Of a stretch of DNA of 64,000 nt, positions 9,305-17,036 are shown one piece after another. Both the position numbers and the translations under genes were made by a program. The notes under the pieces were generated by a model, which saw only the letters and a list, made by a program, of their open reading frames with translations, made no database searches and was not told where the DNA came from. This stretch comes from an uncultured Bacilli bacterium (GTDB taxonomy: Bacteria; Bacillota_I; Bacilli_A; RFN20; CAG-288), in NCBI GenBank assembly GCA_944349335.1, contig CALVMW010000001.1, forward strand, positions 268,309-332,308. The letters are read 5' to 3'. Positions within the stretch are counted from its first letter, which is position 1. Each line of letters opens with the position of its first letter.

Positions 9305-9670
9305 ATGAGAGTCAAAGGTGGAACAGTTAGACACGCTAATAGAAAGCGCATCTTAAAGAGAGCTGAAGGTTATTTCGGTTCCCGCCACAAGTTATATAAA
9401 ACCGCTAAAGAAGCGGTCATGAAAGCTGATGCTAACGCTTTTAAGGGACGTAAGGAAAGAAAGCAAGATTTCCGCAAGTTATGGATCAGAAGAATTTCTG
9501 CTGCTTGCAAGGAAGAAGGCATCTCTTATTCTCGTTTCATGTATGGTCTTAAACTCGCTAATATCGCTCTCAACAGAAAGATGTTATCCGAGATTGCTGG
9601 AACTTCTAAAGAATCCTTCCACAATCTTGTCGTCACTGCTAACGAAGCTATCGCTAGCGCTAGTAAGTAA
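9305..9670 (+). CDS. rplT: 50S ribosomal protein L20
   Basis: A 121-residue L20: MRVKGGTVRHANRKRILK, FGSRHKLYKTAKEAVMKA, RKLWIRRISAA and SYSRFMYGL are family signatures. It binds 23S rRNA early in assembly and, by family knowledge, is the regulator of its own operon through the leader at 8375. Ribosome site AGGAGG lies 7 bases before ATG. A strong terminator follows. Confidence 0.97.
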   Translation: MRVKGGTVRHANRKRILKRAEGYFGSRHKLYKTAKEAVMKADANAFKGRKERKQDFRKLWIRRISAACKEEGISYSRFMYGLKLANIALNRKMLSEIAGTSKESFHNLVVTANEAIASASK

Positions 9671-9676
9671 AAATTA

Positions 9677-9708
9677 AGAGCTATCAATCTAATTGATAGC
9701 TTTTTTTG
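9677..9708 (+). terminator. Intrinsic terminator after rplT
   Basis: Stem AGCTATCAA / TTGATAGCT with a short loop, followed by seven T. It closes the infC operon. Confidence 0.9.
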
Positions 9709-9717
9709 AGCATATAC

Positions 9718-9746
9718 TTAAGAATAAATATTTTATTTGCTATAAT
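9718..9746 (+). promoter_or_regulatory. Promoter of rubrerythrin
   Basis: TTAAGA (9718-9723), 17 bases, TATAAT (9741-9746) with an extended TGC just before it. It lies 20 bases before the ATG at 9766. Confidence 0.75.
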
Positions 9747-9765
9747 AATTTATGGAGGAAAATAT

Positions 9766-10320
9766 ATGAAAGATTTAAAAGGTACACAGACTGAGAAGAA
9801 TTTAGCGGCTGCTTTTGCTGGTGAAAGCCAAGCTCACACTAAATATCGTTACTATGCTTCTATGGCTAAAAAGGAAGGTCACCAAGCTTTTGCTGATCTC
9901 TTTTTAGAAACTGCTTTAAATGAAAGTGAACATGCTGAACTTTGGTTTAAGTATCTTCACGATGGTGGAATTCCGACCACTGAACTTAATCTCATCGATG
10001 CTGCTGAAGGCGAACATTATGAACATACTGAAATGTATCCCGAATTTGCTAGAGTCGCTAGAGAGGAAGGATTTGAAGAGATCGCTCTTAAGTTTGAAAT
10101 GGTTGCTAAAATTGAAGCTAGACATGAAGCTAGATATCGCGCTTTATTAGAGGCTTTAAAAACCGATCACTTCGTTATTAAAGAAGATGCTTTAGTAGTA
10201 TTTAAGTGCCAAGTCTGCGGTCATATTCATGTTGGAAAAGAAGCTTTAAAGGTCTGCCCTGTCTGCGGTCACAAGAATTCTTTCTTACCGGAGACTCTCT
10301 ACTACGATTTTAAGGCTTAA
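9766..10320 (+). CDS. rbr: Rubrerythrin
   Basis: A 184-residue non-heme di-iron peroxidase that reduces hydrogen peroxide in anaerobes. The N-terminal four-helix bundle has the iron ligands in FAGESQAHTKY, NESEHAELW, and KIEARHEARY; the C-terminal rubredoxin-like domain has CQVCG and CPVCGHKNSF, each a Cys-x2-Cys knuckle for one iron. The upstream ATTG-like start at 9706 is rejected because GGAGG lies 6 bases before ATG 9766 and the family starts MKDLKGTQTEKN. Single gene with its own promoter and terminator. Its presence supports an anaerobic lifestyle. Confidence 0.96.
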   Translation: MKDLKGTQTEKNLAAAFAGESQAHTKYRYYASMAKKEGHQAFADLFLETALNESEHAELWFKYLHDGGIPTTELNLIDAAEGEHYEHTEMYPEFARVAREEGFEEIALKFEMVAKIEARHEARYRALLEALKTDHFVIKEDALVVFKCQVCGHIHVGKEALKVCPVCGHKNSFLPETLYYDFKA

Positions 10321-10342
10321 TAAACTTTCTTATCGATAAATT

Positions 10343-10367
10343 AGGGTCGCTATTGCGGCCCTTTTTT
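10343..10367 (+). terminator. Intrinsic terminator after rubrerythrin
   Basis: Stem AGGGTCGC / GCGGCCCT with loop TATT (one G-T pair) followed by six T. Confidence 0.85.
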
Positions 10368-10428
10368 ACTATTTAGCGCTAGTTATAAATCGAAGAAAAA
10401 GAAAACGATTAATAGCAATAATTTATCT

Positions 10429-10480
10429 ATGAAAATATTTTCATAATCTTTTGGTAAATATATATTATTTATAATATAAT
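10429..10480 (+). promoter_or_regulatory. Perfect palindrome and promoter before the LacI-type regulator
   Basis: ATGAAAATATTTTCAT (10429-10444) is a perfect 16-bp palindrome. Six bases later comes TTGGTA (10451-10456), 18 bases, TATAAT (10475-10480). The palindrome has the half-site layout of a CcpA/LacI operator (TGAAAA/TTTTCA) but with TA in place of the central CG. Autoregulation is an inference. Confidence 0.5.
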
Positions 10481-10513
10481 TATAAGCGTAGTTTAGTTGC
10501 ATAGGAGGCAAAT

Positions 10514-11524
10514 ATGGAAAACAAGAAAATGTTTAAAGATCGCGTAACTATTTATGAAGTTGCGAAAGTTGCTGGTTTTTCTTTAGCTACTGTCTCCCGT
10601 GTTATCAATAATCATCCAAACGTCACGGAAAAGACGCGTCAAGCCGTCAATGATGCTATCAAAAGATTAGGTTACAAGCCGTCTGCTCTCGCTCAAGGTT
10701 TAGCTAATTCCCGCTCCACTAATATCGGTATCATGATTCCTTCCACGGGTTATTCTTATGTTTCTAATATGCTTGATGGTATGATCGATATTGCTAAAAT
10801 TTATGGCTACATCACCTCTATATTCATCACTAAAAGAACAAAAGAAGACGCAGCTCAAGTTATTGAATCACTTATTAAAAGTCACGTTGATGGCGCTGTT
10901 ATTTATGATGACGAATTAGGCACTGATGAGATTAGAAGCATTCAAAATTATCACGTTCCTTTGATCGTTATCGGTCACGATATGAGCGGAGACTCATTAG
11001 GTTCGATCATCATCGAATATAAAGACCCTGTTATGGATGTAGTCAAAGAATATCTCCGCCATGGAAAAAACGATTGCTACATTTTAGATATCGTAAACCA
11101 AGGCAAGATGGTCGAAGAAATTCGCGACGGTCTTTTAGACTATGCTGAAGCTAATAACAATAAGATCACTCTTCTTCGCTACAATGATTCTTATGGTATT
11201 GTTTATGCTGGCATGAAAGAATTCTTTAAAGAACATAGAGGCGGCTATTTTGTTACACCTCGCGACTCTTTAGCTGCCGCTGTCGTCAATGCGGCTAAAG
11301 AATCCGGTTTAAGAGTTCCTGAGGATGTTCAAGTACTCGCCGAAATCGGTTCTAAATATTCTTACATTATGCGCCCTCAGATATCATCATTCTCTATCGA
11401 TATGTTTAAAGTCGGTTCGATTGCTGTCCGTATTTTAACAAAACTTTTAAACGACTCTTCTTCTATCAAAGATAAAACATTTAAGATTCGTGCAAAATAT
11501 AACAAGAGAGAAACAACTATATAA
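10514..11524 (+). CDS. LacI/GalR-family transcriptional regulator, CcpA-like
   Basis: A 336-residue DNA-binding regulator. The N-terminal helix-turn-helix VTIYEVAKVAGFSLATVSRV and hinge KPSALAQGLANSRS closely follow CcpA, whose recognition helix reads a cre palindrome. The rest is a periplasmic-binding-like effector core (GIMIPSTG, HVDGAVIYDD, VLAEIG). The effector is not known from sequence; CcpA members bind HPr-Ser-P, and I cannot confirm that interface. Ribosome site AGGAGG. It stands 14 bp before ezrA and may be co-transcribed. Cre-like motifs upstream of the three lipoprotein genes in this window are possible targets (inference). Confidence 0.85.
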   Translation: MENKKMFKDRVTIYEVAKVAGFSLATVSRVINNHPNVTEKTRQAVNDAIKRLGYKPSALAQGLANSRSTNIGIMIPSTGYSYVSNMLDGMIDIAKIYGYITSIFITKRTKEDAAQVIESLIKSHVDGAVIYDDELGTDEIRSIQNYHVPLIVIGHDMSGDSLGSIIIEYKDPVMDVVKEYLRHGKNDCYILDIVNQGKMVEEIRDGLLDYAEANNNKITLLRYNDSYGIVYAGMKEFFKEHRGGYFVTPRDSLAAAVVNAAKESGLRVPEDVQVLAEIGSKYSYIMRPQISSFSIDMFKVGSIAVRILTKLLNDSSSIKDKTFKIRAKYNKRETTI

Positions 11525-11538
11525 TTTAGGAGGCTTCT

Positions 11539-13275
11539 ATGTTCAGTTTATTAAATCTTCTTGCATTAGATACGACTTCGATTATTTTAATCTCCGTCTT
11601 AGTACCTGTCGCCCTTATTGGAATAGGCATCTTCCTTTTCTTCTTTTTACGTTCTCGCTCTTCCAAATCTGTCAGTGAACTTAAAAAGAAATATGATGAA
11701 AGCCATTCAACTTTGACCTCTTCCTGCTTATCGATGGTTAATCGTATGGGGTCTTTAGGTAAATATTCTGAATTTTTCCGTGAACTATACGATGATAGAA
11801 AAAAACAGTATGATGAGATTTTAGAAAAACAAGATCAAGATGTAGAAAATAAGCTTAAATCTTTAGATAAGCTCGTCGAAGCTAAAAATCATAAAGAGAT
11901 TAAGCTCGCTCTTCCTAAAGTCACAGCTGCTGTTGATGAATATCGTAAAATCGTCTCTGATTTTAATGATGAGCTCACTAACCTTTTACGCGATGATACT
12001 GATACAAGAGAAGCTTCTCTTTCTATCAAAGAAAAATTTAGAAGAATCCGCGATTTTTATAATTCTCATGATGAGGAATTACAAACTCTCTCTAACAGTT
12101 TTAATATCATTTTCTCTAACTCAGAAAAGACATTCAGCGAATTTGAAGAATATGTTAATCAAGCAAAATTTAAAGATGCTAAAGCCCTCCTCCCGCAATT
12201 AGATCAAATCCTTTCAGCGGTCTTAGATGTTTTAGATGATCTTCCCGCTTTAGTCACTCGCATTCAATCTGTTATCCCTAATAGATTAGATGACCTTGAA
12301 AGAAAATATAATGAGATGATTAAAGAGAACTATGTTCTTGATTATCTTAATGTTCCTGAGGAACTTAAGTCTATGCGTGAGAAAAATGCTGAACTAGCTG
12401 ATAGATTACAGCTTTTAGATACAACTGGTATCAAGCAGATCCTCGATAAGATGCAGAGTAAGATAACTGACATCCTCACTAAATTTGATGAGGAAAAAGA
12501 AGCTAAAAAGACATTCAGTGAAATTAGAGGTTCTCTTACTACTTCGACTTTCGAGCTCGAAAAACTTTATTCTCGCTATGTCAACTCGATGAATGATTAT
12601 CAAAGGACTTATGTTTTAGATCGTAAATATATCGATGATATGGTCGCTTTAAAAGCCTCTATTGAAAAGATTGGTTTCTTAAAGCGCGATGTTGAATCTT
12701 ATGTCGACACTTCAGCTAAACAGCCTTATACTATCATCACTAAAAAAGTTAGTGAAATGCAAAAAGAGATGAAACATGTTGAAGAGACCGTCAATGACTA
12801 TGCAAACTATCTTGAAACCTTAAAAGCTGATAGCCAGATGATGTACTCTGGCATTCGCTCTTACCTTGTCAAATTAAAGAAAGCCGAAATCACTTTAAAA
12901 GAGATCGGAGTTGATACCTATAAAGAAGCTGTTACACCGACTTTAGATAAGCTTTATAAAGAGATTCTCTCTTTAGATGAAATCTTGATGAATGAGCCTG
13001 TCAATGTCAGCAAGGCAAAATTATCTTACGAACCTTTTGCTAAACAAGCTGATGAACTTATTTCTGCTATTGAAAATAAATATAAAGAATGCTTAAGCGC
13101 CCAGCAATCTATCGTCTATGCTAACTCTTATCGCTTAGATTATGTTGATTCACGTCCTCTTTTAGATAGTGCTGAACAATATTTTAATGAAGGTGACTTT
13201 GTTAAATCACAAGATAGTGCCCTTAAAGTTATTAAGATGTTCAATCCCTCTAATTTGAACGAAACTCATGCATAA
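11539..13275 (+). CDS. ezrA: Septation ring formation regulator EzrA-like protein
   Basis: A 578-residue protein with one N-terminal membrane segment (about residues 13-35, IILISVLVPVALIGIGIFLF) and a long, highly charged alpha-helical, coiled-coil cytoplasmic part, the topology and length of EzrA. EzrA modulates FtsZ ring formation at the division site. Sequence identity to EzrA is weak to the eye; the call leans on topology and on the downstream cysteine desulfurase and thiI, an order also found around ezrA in Bacillus. Good ribosome site AGGAGG. Its 3' end overlaps the desulfurase gene by 8 bp. Confidence 0.78.
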   Translation: MFSLLNLLALDTTSIILISVLVPVALIGIGIFLFFFLRSRSSKSVSELKKKYDESHSTLTSSCLSMVNRMGSLGKYSEFFRELYDDRKKQYDEILEKQDQDVENKLKSLDKLVEAKNHKEIKLALPKVTAAVDEYRKIVSDFNDELTNLLRDDTDTREASLSIKEKFRRIRDFYNSHDEELQTLSNSFNIIFSNSEKTFSEFEEYVNQAKFKDAKALLPQLDQILSAVLDVLDDLPALVTRIQSVIPNRLDDLERKYNEMIKENYVLDYLNVPEELKSMREKNAELADRLQLLDTTGIKQILDKMQSKITDILTKFDEEKEAKKTFSEIRGSLTTSTFELEKLYSRYVNSMNDYQRTYVLDRKYIDDMVALKASIEKIGFLKRDVESYVDTSAKQPYTIITKKVSEMQKEMKHVEETVNDYANYLETLKADSQMMYSGIRSYLVKLKKAEITLKEIGVDTYKEAVTPTLDKLYKEILSLDEILMNEPVNVSKAKLSYEPFAKQADELISAIENKYKECLSAQQSIVYANSYRLDYVDSRPLLDSAEQYFNEGDFVKSQDSALKVIKMFNPSNLNETHA

Positions 13276-14401
13276 TATATATTTAGATAATGCATCAACT
13301 ACCAAAACTTATACTGAAGTTTTAGAGTCTTTTACTAAGGCTTCTATAGATTACTTTGCTAATCCTGCTTCTACTCATAAATTAGGTCTTTTAAGTGATG
13401 AATTATTAACAAAAGCCCGCAAACAGATTGCTAAATACTTCCAAGTCAAAGATAACGAAGTGATTTTTACTTCCGGTGCAACTGAAGGAAATAACTTAGC
13501 TATTAAGGGCGTTATGTATCAAAATAGCTCATGGGGTAAAAAAGCGATTACGACTAAAGGAGAACACCCTTCTGTTTTAAAAGTCTTTGAAGAACTTGAA
13601 CAAGAAGGATTTAGTGTCACTTATCTAGATTATGATAAAGAGGGCAAGCTCGATTTAGAACAACTAAAAAATTCTTTAGATGATAAAACTTCTCTAGTTT
13701 CAATCATGGCTATAAATAATGAAACTGGTTATATTTTCCCTATCGAAGAATGCTATAAAATCACAAAGAGATACTCAAAAGCTATCTTCCATACTGATGC
13801 GACACAAGCTGTTGGTAAAGAACCTATTTTCTTCCCTTATGATCTTCTTTCTTTTTCAGGACATAAAATCGGTGGAATCAAAGGTTCTGGCGCTCTAATA
13901 AAAAAGAGTGGGGTCACCTTAAAATCCCAAATTTTAGGCGGTGGGCAAGAATTTAATCTCCGCTCTGGCACTTCTTCTCTCCCTTTAGATGTTTCTTTAG
14001 CCACTGCTATAAGACTATCTTTTAACTCTTTAGAAAGTAGAAGAAGTAATGTATTGAAAATAAGAGATTATCTTTATTCTACTTTGAGTGAAATTGAAGA
14101 AGTAGAAATTATCTCTCCAAAAAATTCTTCACCTTTCATCTTCTCTTTTGCTCTAAAAGAACATAAAGGTTCTGTAGTCATGGAAGCTTTATCTAATAGG
14201 GGAATTTATGTTTCAACTAGAAGCGCTTGTTCCTCTAGAGAAAAAGGATATTCTTATGTAATTAAAAATGCTGGATACGATGATATAGTAGCTTCTAATG
14301 CTATCCGCCTTTCCTTTACTGGAAATGAAGATTTAGAAGATATAAAAATATTCGTTAACGAACTAAAAGACTGCTTACAAATATTAAAAAAGGAGAGATG
14401 A
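13268..14401 (+). CDS. iscS: Cysteine desulfurase (NifS/IscS family), thiI-linked
   Basis: A 377-residue PLP enzyme that moves sulfur from cysteine to a carrier. Seen: YLDNASTT start, TSGATEGNNLAIKG, HTDATQAVGK, the PLP lysine in SFSGHKIGGIKGSGAL and the active cysteine in STRSACSSREKG near residue 320. The short active-site loop and the direct link to thiI suggest it feeds sulfur to ThiI for 4-thiouridine in tRNA, as the thiI-linked desulfurase does in Bacillus (established). There is no scaffold IscU nearby. It overlaps ezrA by 8 bp and has no clear own ribosome site, so it is probably coupled. Confidence 0.93.
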   Translation: MHNIYLDNASTTKTYTEVLESFTKASIDYFANPASTHKLGLLSDELLTKARKQIAKYFQVKDNEVIFTSGATEGNNLAIKGVMYQNSSWGKKAITTKGEHPSVLKVFEELEQEGFSVTYLDYDKEGKLDLEQLKNSLDDKTSLVSIMAINNETGYIFPIEECYKITKRYSKAIFHTDATQAVGKEPIFFPYDLLSFSGHKIGGIKGSGALIKKSGVTLKSQILGGGQEFNLRSGTSSLPLDVSLATAIRLSFNSLESRRSNVLKIRDYLYSTLSEIEEVEIISPKNSSPFIFSFALKEHKGSVVMEALSNRGIYVSTRSACSSREKGYSYVIKNAGYDDIVASNAIRLSFTGNEDLEDIKIFVNELKDCLQILKKER

Positions 14402-14402
14402 T

Positions 14403-15578
14403 ATGGATGATATGATTATCGTTTTCTTTGGCGAATTATCAACCAAAGGTAAAAACATCATGGATTTTATTCGACTATTAGGCAAGAATATTAAAATTTC
14501 TCTCCATGAATTTACAGCTTTAACATACGAGATAAAAAAAGATCATATTTATATTCATCTCAATGGTGTTGATTATCGTCTTATTTATCCTTATTTAAGT
14601 AAAATACCTGGTCTTATCTCCTACTCTTTAGCAAGGATGGTAAAGAATGATATCGAAGAGATCAAAAAACTTGGAAAAGAAGCCTATTTAGAGAGTGAAA
14701 AGACTACTTTTAAGGTGGTGACTAAGAGAATTGAAAAAGATTTCCCTATTCATTCAGATGATGTTAATCGCGCTGTCGCTTCGAAAATTTTAAAAGAAGT
14801 CAGTACAGCGAAAGTCGATGTCCATAATCCTGATTGTCTTATTAATATTATGATCAGAAAAGATGGAACTTACATTTACTGTAAAAAAGAAAAAGGTATG
14901 GGTGGTTATCCCTTAGGTATCGCTGGTAAAAGTTTGATGCTTTTATCCGGTGGTATCGATTCTCCCGTCGCTAGTTATCTTATGATGAAAAGAGGAGTCA
15001 AGCTTGAAATGATCCACTTTGAAGCTCCTCCCTATACTTCGGCTAAAGTTATTGAAAAAATCAGTGATCTCATAAGGGTTTTAAATTCCTATCAAAGTGA
15101 AATTAAACTCTATACTGTTCCTTTTACTGATTTAGAAAAAAAGATCTATGAAGTCTGTGGACCTAGTTACTTAGTTACAATCATGAGAAGAATGATGCTA
15201 AGAATCGCTGAAAGAGTCGCTTATAAACATAACTGTTTAGCTATCGCAACTGGAGAATCTATCGGACAAGTCGCTAGCCAGACACTTTATTCGATGAAGT
15301 GCATCGAAAAAGTTTCTTCTTTACCAGTATTCAGGCCTTTATGTACTTATGATAAAACTGATATTATTTCTCTTGCTAAGCAAATAGGTACTTATGATAT
15401 CTCAATTAGACCTTATGAAGACTGCTGTACTATTTTTGATATCAAAGATCCTGTGACACATCCCCATGATGATATAGTCGAAGAATTAGAAAAGAGCTTC
15501 GATTATGAATCTATGATTAAAGATTGTCTCTCTAATATTAAAACGACTAAATTTAGTCTCATTGAAGAGGAATTATGA
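14403..15578 (+). CDS. thiI: tRNA 4-thiouridine synthase ThiI
   Basis: A 391-residue protein that adenylates and thiolates U8 of tRNA. It has an N-terminal ferredoxin-like and THUMP region (about 1-165) and a PP-loop ATPase domain with LMLLSGGIDSPVASY near residue 180. It ends shortly after the PP-loop domain and lacks the rhodanese domain of the E. coli form, as in Bacillus, which fits sulfur delivery by the adjacent desulfurase. GGAGAG ribosome site. Stop overlaps the next start by 4 bp (ATGA). Confidence 0.95.
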   Translation: MDDMIIVFFGELSTKGKNIMDFIRLLGKNIKISLHEFTALTYEIKKDHIYIHLNGVDYRLIYPYLSKIPGLISYSLARMVKNDIEEIKKLGKEAYLESEKTTFKVVTKRIEKDFPIHSDDVNRAVASKILKEVSTAKVDVHNPDCLINIMIRKDGTYIYCKKEKGMGGYPLGIAGKSLMLLSGGIDSPVASYLMMKRGVKLEMIHFEAPPYTSAKVIEKISDLIRVLNSYQSEIKLYTVPFTDLEKKIYEVCGPSYLVTIMRRMMLRIAERVAYKHNCLAIATGESIGQVASQTLYSMKCIEKVSSLPVFRPLCTYDKTDIISLAKQIGTYDISIRPYEDCCTIFDIKDPVTHPHDDIVEELEKSFDYESMIKDCLSNIKTTKFSLIEEEL

Positions 15579-16402
15579 TTTCAACATTTATTGGTGATAT
15601 TTATGGTAATATGCTTGGTTTTAATCGAAACACAAGCTTAACTAACTTATCAAAGAGTAACATGTATTCTTTTTATTCCGATGATTCTATTTTGACGATG
15701 GCTACTTATAAAGCTTTAACTGAAGCCCATTTAGAAGACGATGAAGATGTGAAAAATCATTTTATAGATGAATATAAAAACTTTTACTTTGCTGATAGCT
15801 TAAGAGCATATGGCGGTTCGTTTGTTAAATGGTGCAAAAGCGATTCACGTGAGCCTTATAATTCTTATGCTAATGGAAGTGCTATGCGCGTATCTCCTGT
15901 CGTCTTTTTTTCCTCCTCTTTAGTTCAATGTCAAAGATTAGCTAAACTTTCTTCAATAGTTACTCATAATCATCCTGAAGGATTAAAAGGTGCTTTAGCT
16001 ATTTCTAGCTGTATCTATCTAGCTAAAGAAAATAAAAGTAAAGAAGAAATTTATTCATATATTACCGATAAATATTATCCTGAATTATTAGATAGAGAAT
16101 TTTTAAAAGAGAATATTCTCAAGTTTACCTCAGCTGCTAAAATTACTGTTCCTCTAGCTATAGCAATATTTTTAAATAGTAAATCTTATAAAGATATTTT
16201 CCACTATATAAAATATGTCTATGATAAAGATACGATCTTAGCGATGAGTTTAGATATCGGCGAAGTTTATTATAAAGATGAAGTTCTTCCTTTCATCTCT
16301 CAGTTTATCCCTTATATACCTGATAAGTATATAGACATTTTAAAAAAGATGTATGAAAACCAAGATCGAATTAAAAACTTACTCGAAAAGAAATCAATAT
16401 AA
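15575..16402 (+). CDS. ADP-ribosylglycohydrolase (DraG/ARH family)
   Basis: A 275-residue family member that would remove ADP-ribose from proteins or small molecules. Metal-binding motifs are visible: FIGDIYG at the start, YSDDSILTMAT, NGSAMRVSP, THNHPEGLKGA, and a C-terminal DKDT that stands where DxDT normally ligates the second metal. It is therefore probably active, although the usual Gly-rich context of that last motif is altered. It overlaps thiI by 4 bp and the next gene by 50 bp, so it belongs to the ezrA-thiI transcription unit. The substrate is not known; the tight link to an acetyltransferase-like gene is unusual. Confidence 0.85.
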   Translation: MISTFIGDIYGNMLGFNRNTSLTNLSKSNMYSFYSDDSILTMATYKALTEAHLEDDEDVKNHFIDEYKNFYFADSLRAYGGSFVKWCKSDSREPYNSYANGSAMRVSPVVFFSSSLVQCQRLAKLSSIVTHNHPEGLKGALAISSCIYLAKENKSKEEIYSYITDKYYPELLDREFLKENILKFTSAAKITVPLAIAIFLNSKSYKDIFHYIKYVYDKDTILAMSLDIGEVYYKDEVLPFISQFIPYIPDKYIDILKKMYENQDRIKNLLEKKSI

Positions 16403-17012
16403 TTACTTTCATACCTTCCCCGATCCTACTTATTCTTTTAATGTCAATATCGATGTAAGCGAAATAGTCAAAGTCTCTAAAGAAAGAAAAGAATCATTCT
16501 TTCCTCTCTTTTTCTATTGTGTTATGCTAGGTGTTAACGATATAAAAGAAATGCGTTTAAGAGAAGAGAACAACGAAGTCTTTTTATATGATGTTATCCA
16601 CCCTACTTTTACAGTTATGAATAACGAAGGTATCTATATCAATACAGGTTGTGAAATGTCATTTGACTATAAGGAATTTTACTCAAGAGTTCGCTCAATT
16701 CTCGATATAACTAAGAAGACGAAAGCTGAAGACAACTTAGATACAAATCCTTACTGTAAAAAACCAAATGTTGTTTTTGCAACTTGTATTCCGCTTATCT
16801 CTATAACTTCTGTCAAGCACCCAACTCCTGCATATAATTACGATTCATTATCTATCCCTCGAATCTTATGGGATAAATATCAAAAGGTTAATGATAAATA
16901 TTTTACTATGCTCAATATTACAGTCTCTCATACACTTGTTGATGGCTATCCTCTAGCTGAATGTTTTAAAAAGATTCAAAATTACGCTTTTGAAATAAAA
17001 GATATGATATAA
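16353..17012 (+). CDS. Chloramphenicol acetyltransferase-like protein
   Basis: A 219-residue protein with the trimeric CAT fold pattern: N-terminal YSKRNQYNYFHTFPDPTYSF, then ESFFPLFFYCVM, and the catalytic motif SHTLVDGYP (H-x3-D-G, His near residue 192). Classical CAT moves acetyl from acetyl-CoA to chloramphenicol; many chromosomal CAT-like proteins have other or unknown substrates, so resistance is not claimed. The start at 16353 lies 50 bp inside the preceding gene; it is needed to keep the usual CAT N-terminus, and no later start gives one. No strong ribosome site is visible, implying coupling. Confidence 0.85.
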   Translation: MKTKIELKTYSKRNQYNYFHTFPDPTYSFNVNIDVSEIVKVSKERKESFFPLFFYCVMLGVNDIKEMRLREENNEVFLYDVIHPTFTVMNNEGIYINTGCEMSFDYKEFYSRVRSILDITKKTKAEDNLDTNPYCKKPNVVFATCIPLISITSVKHPTPAYNYDSLSIPRILWDKYQKVNDKYFTMLNITVSHTLVDGYPLAECFKKIQNYAFEIKDMI

Positions 17013-17036
17013 TTCATAAAAATGAGGTTTTTATTT

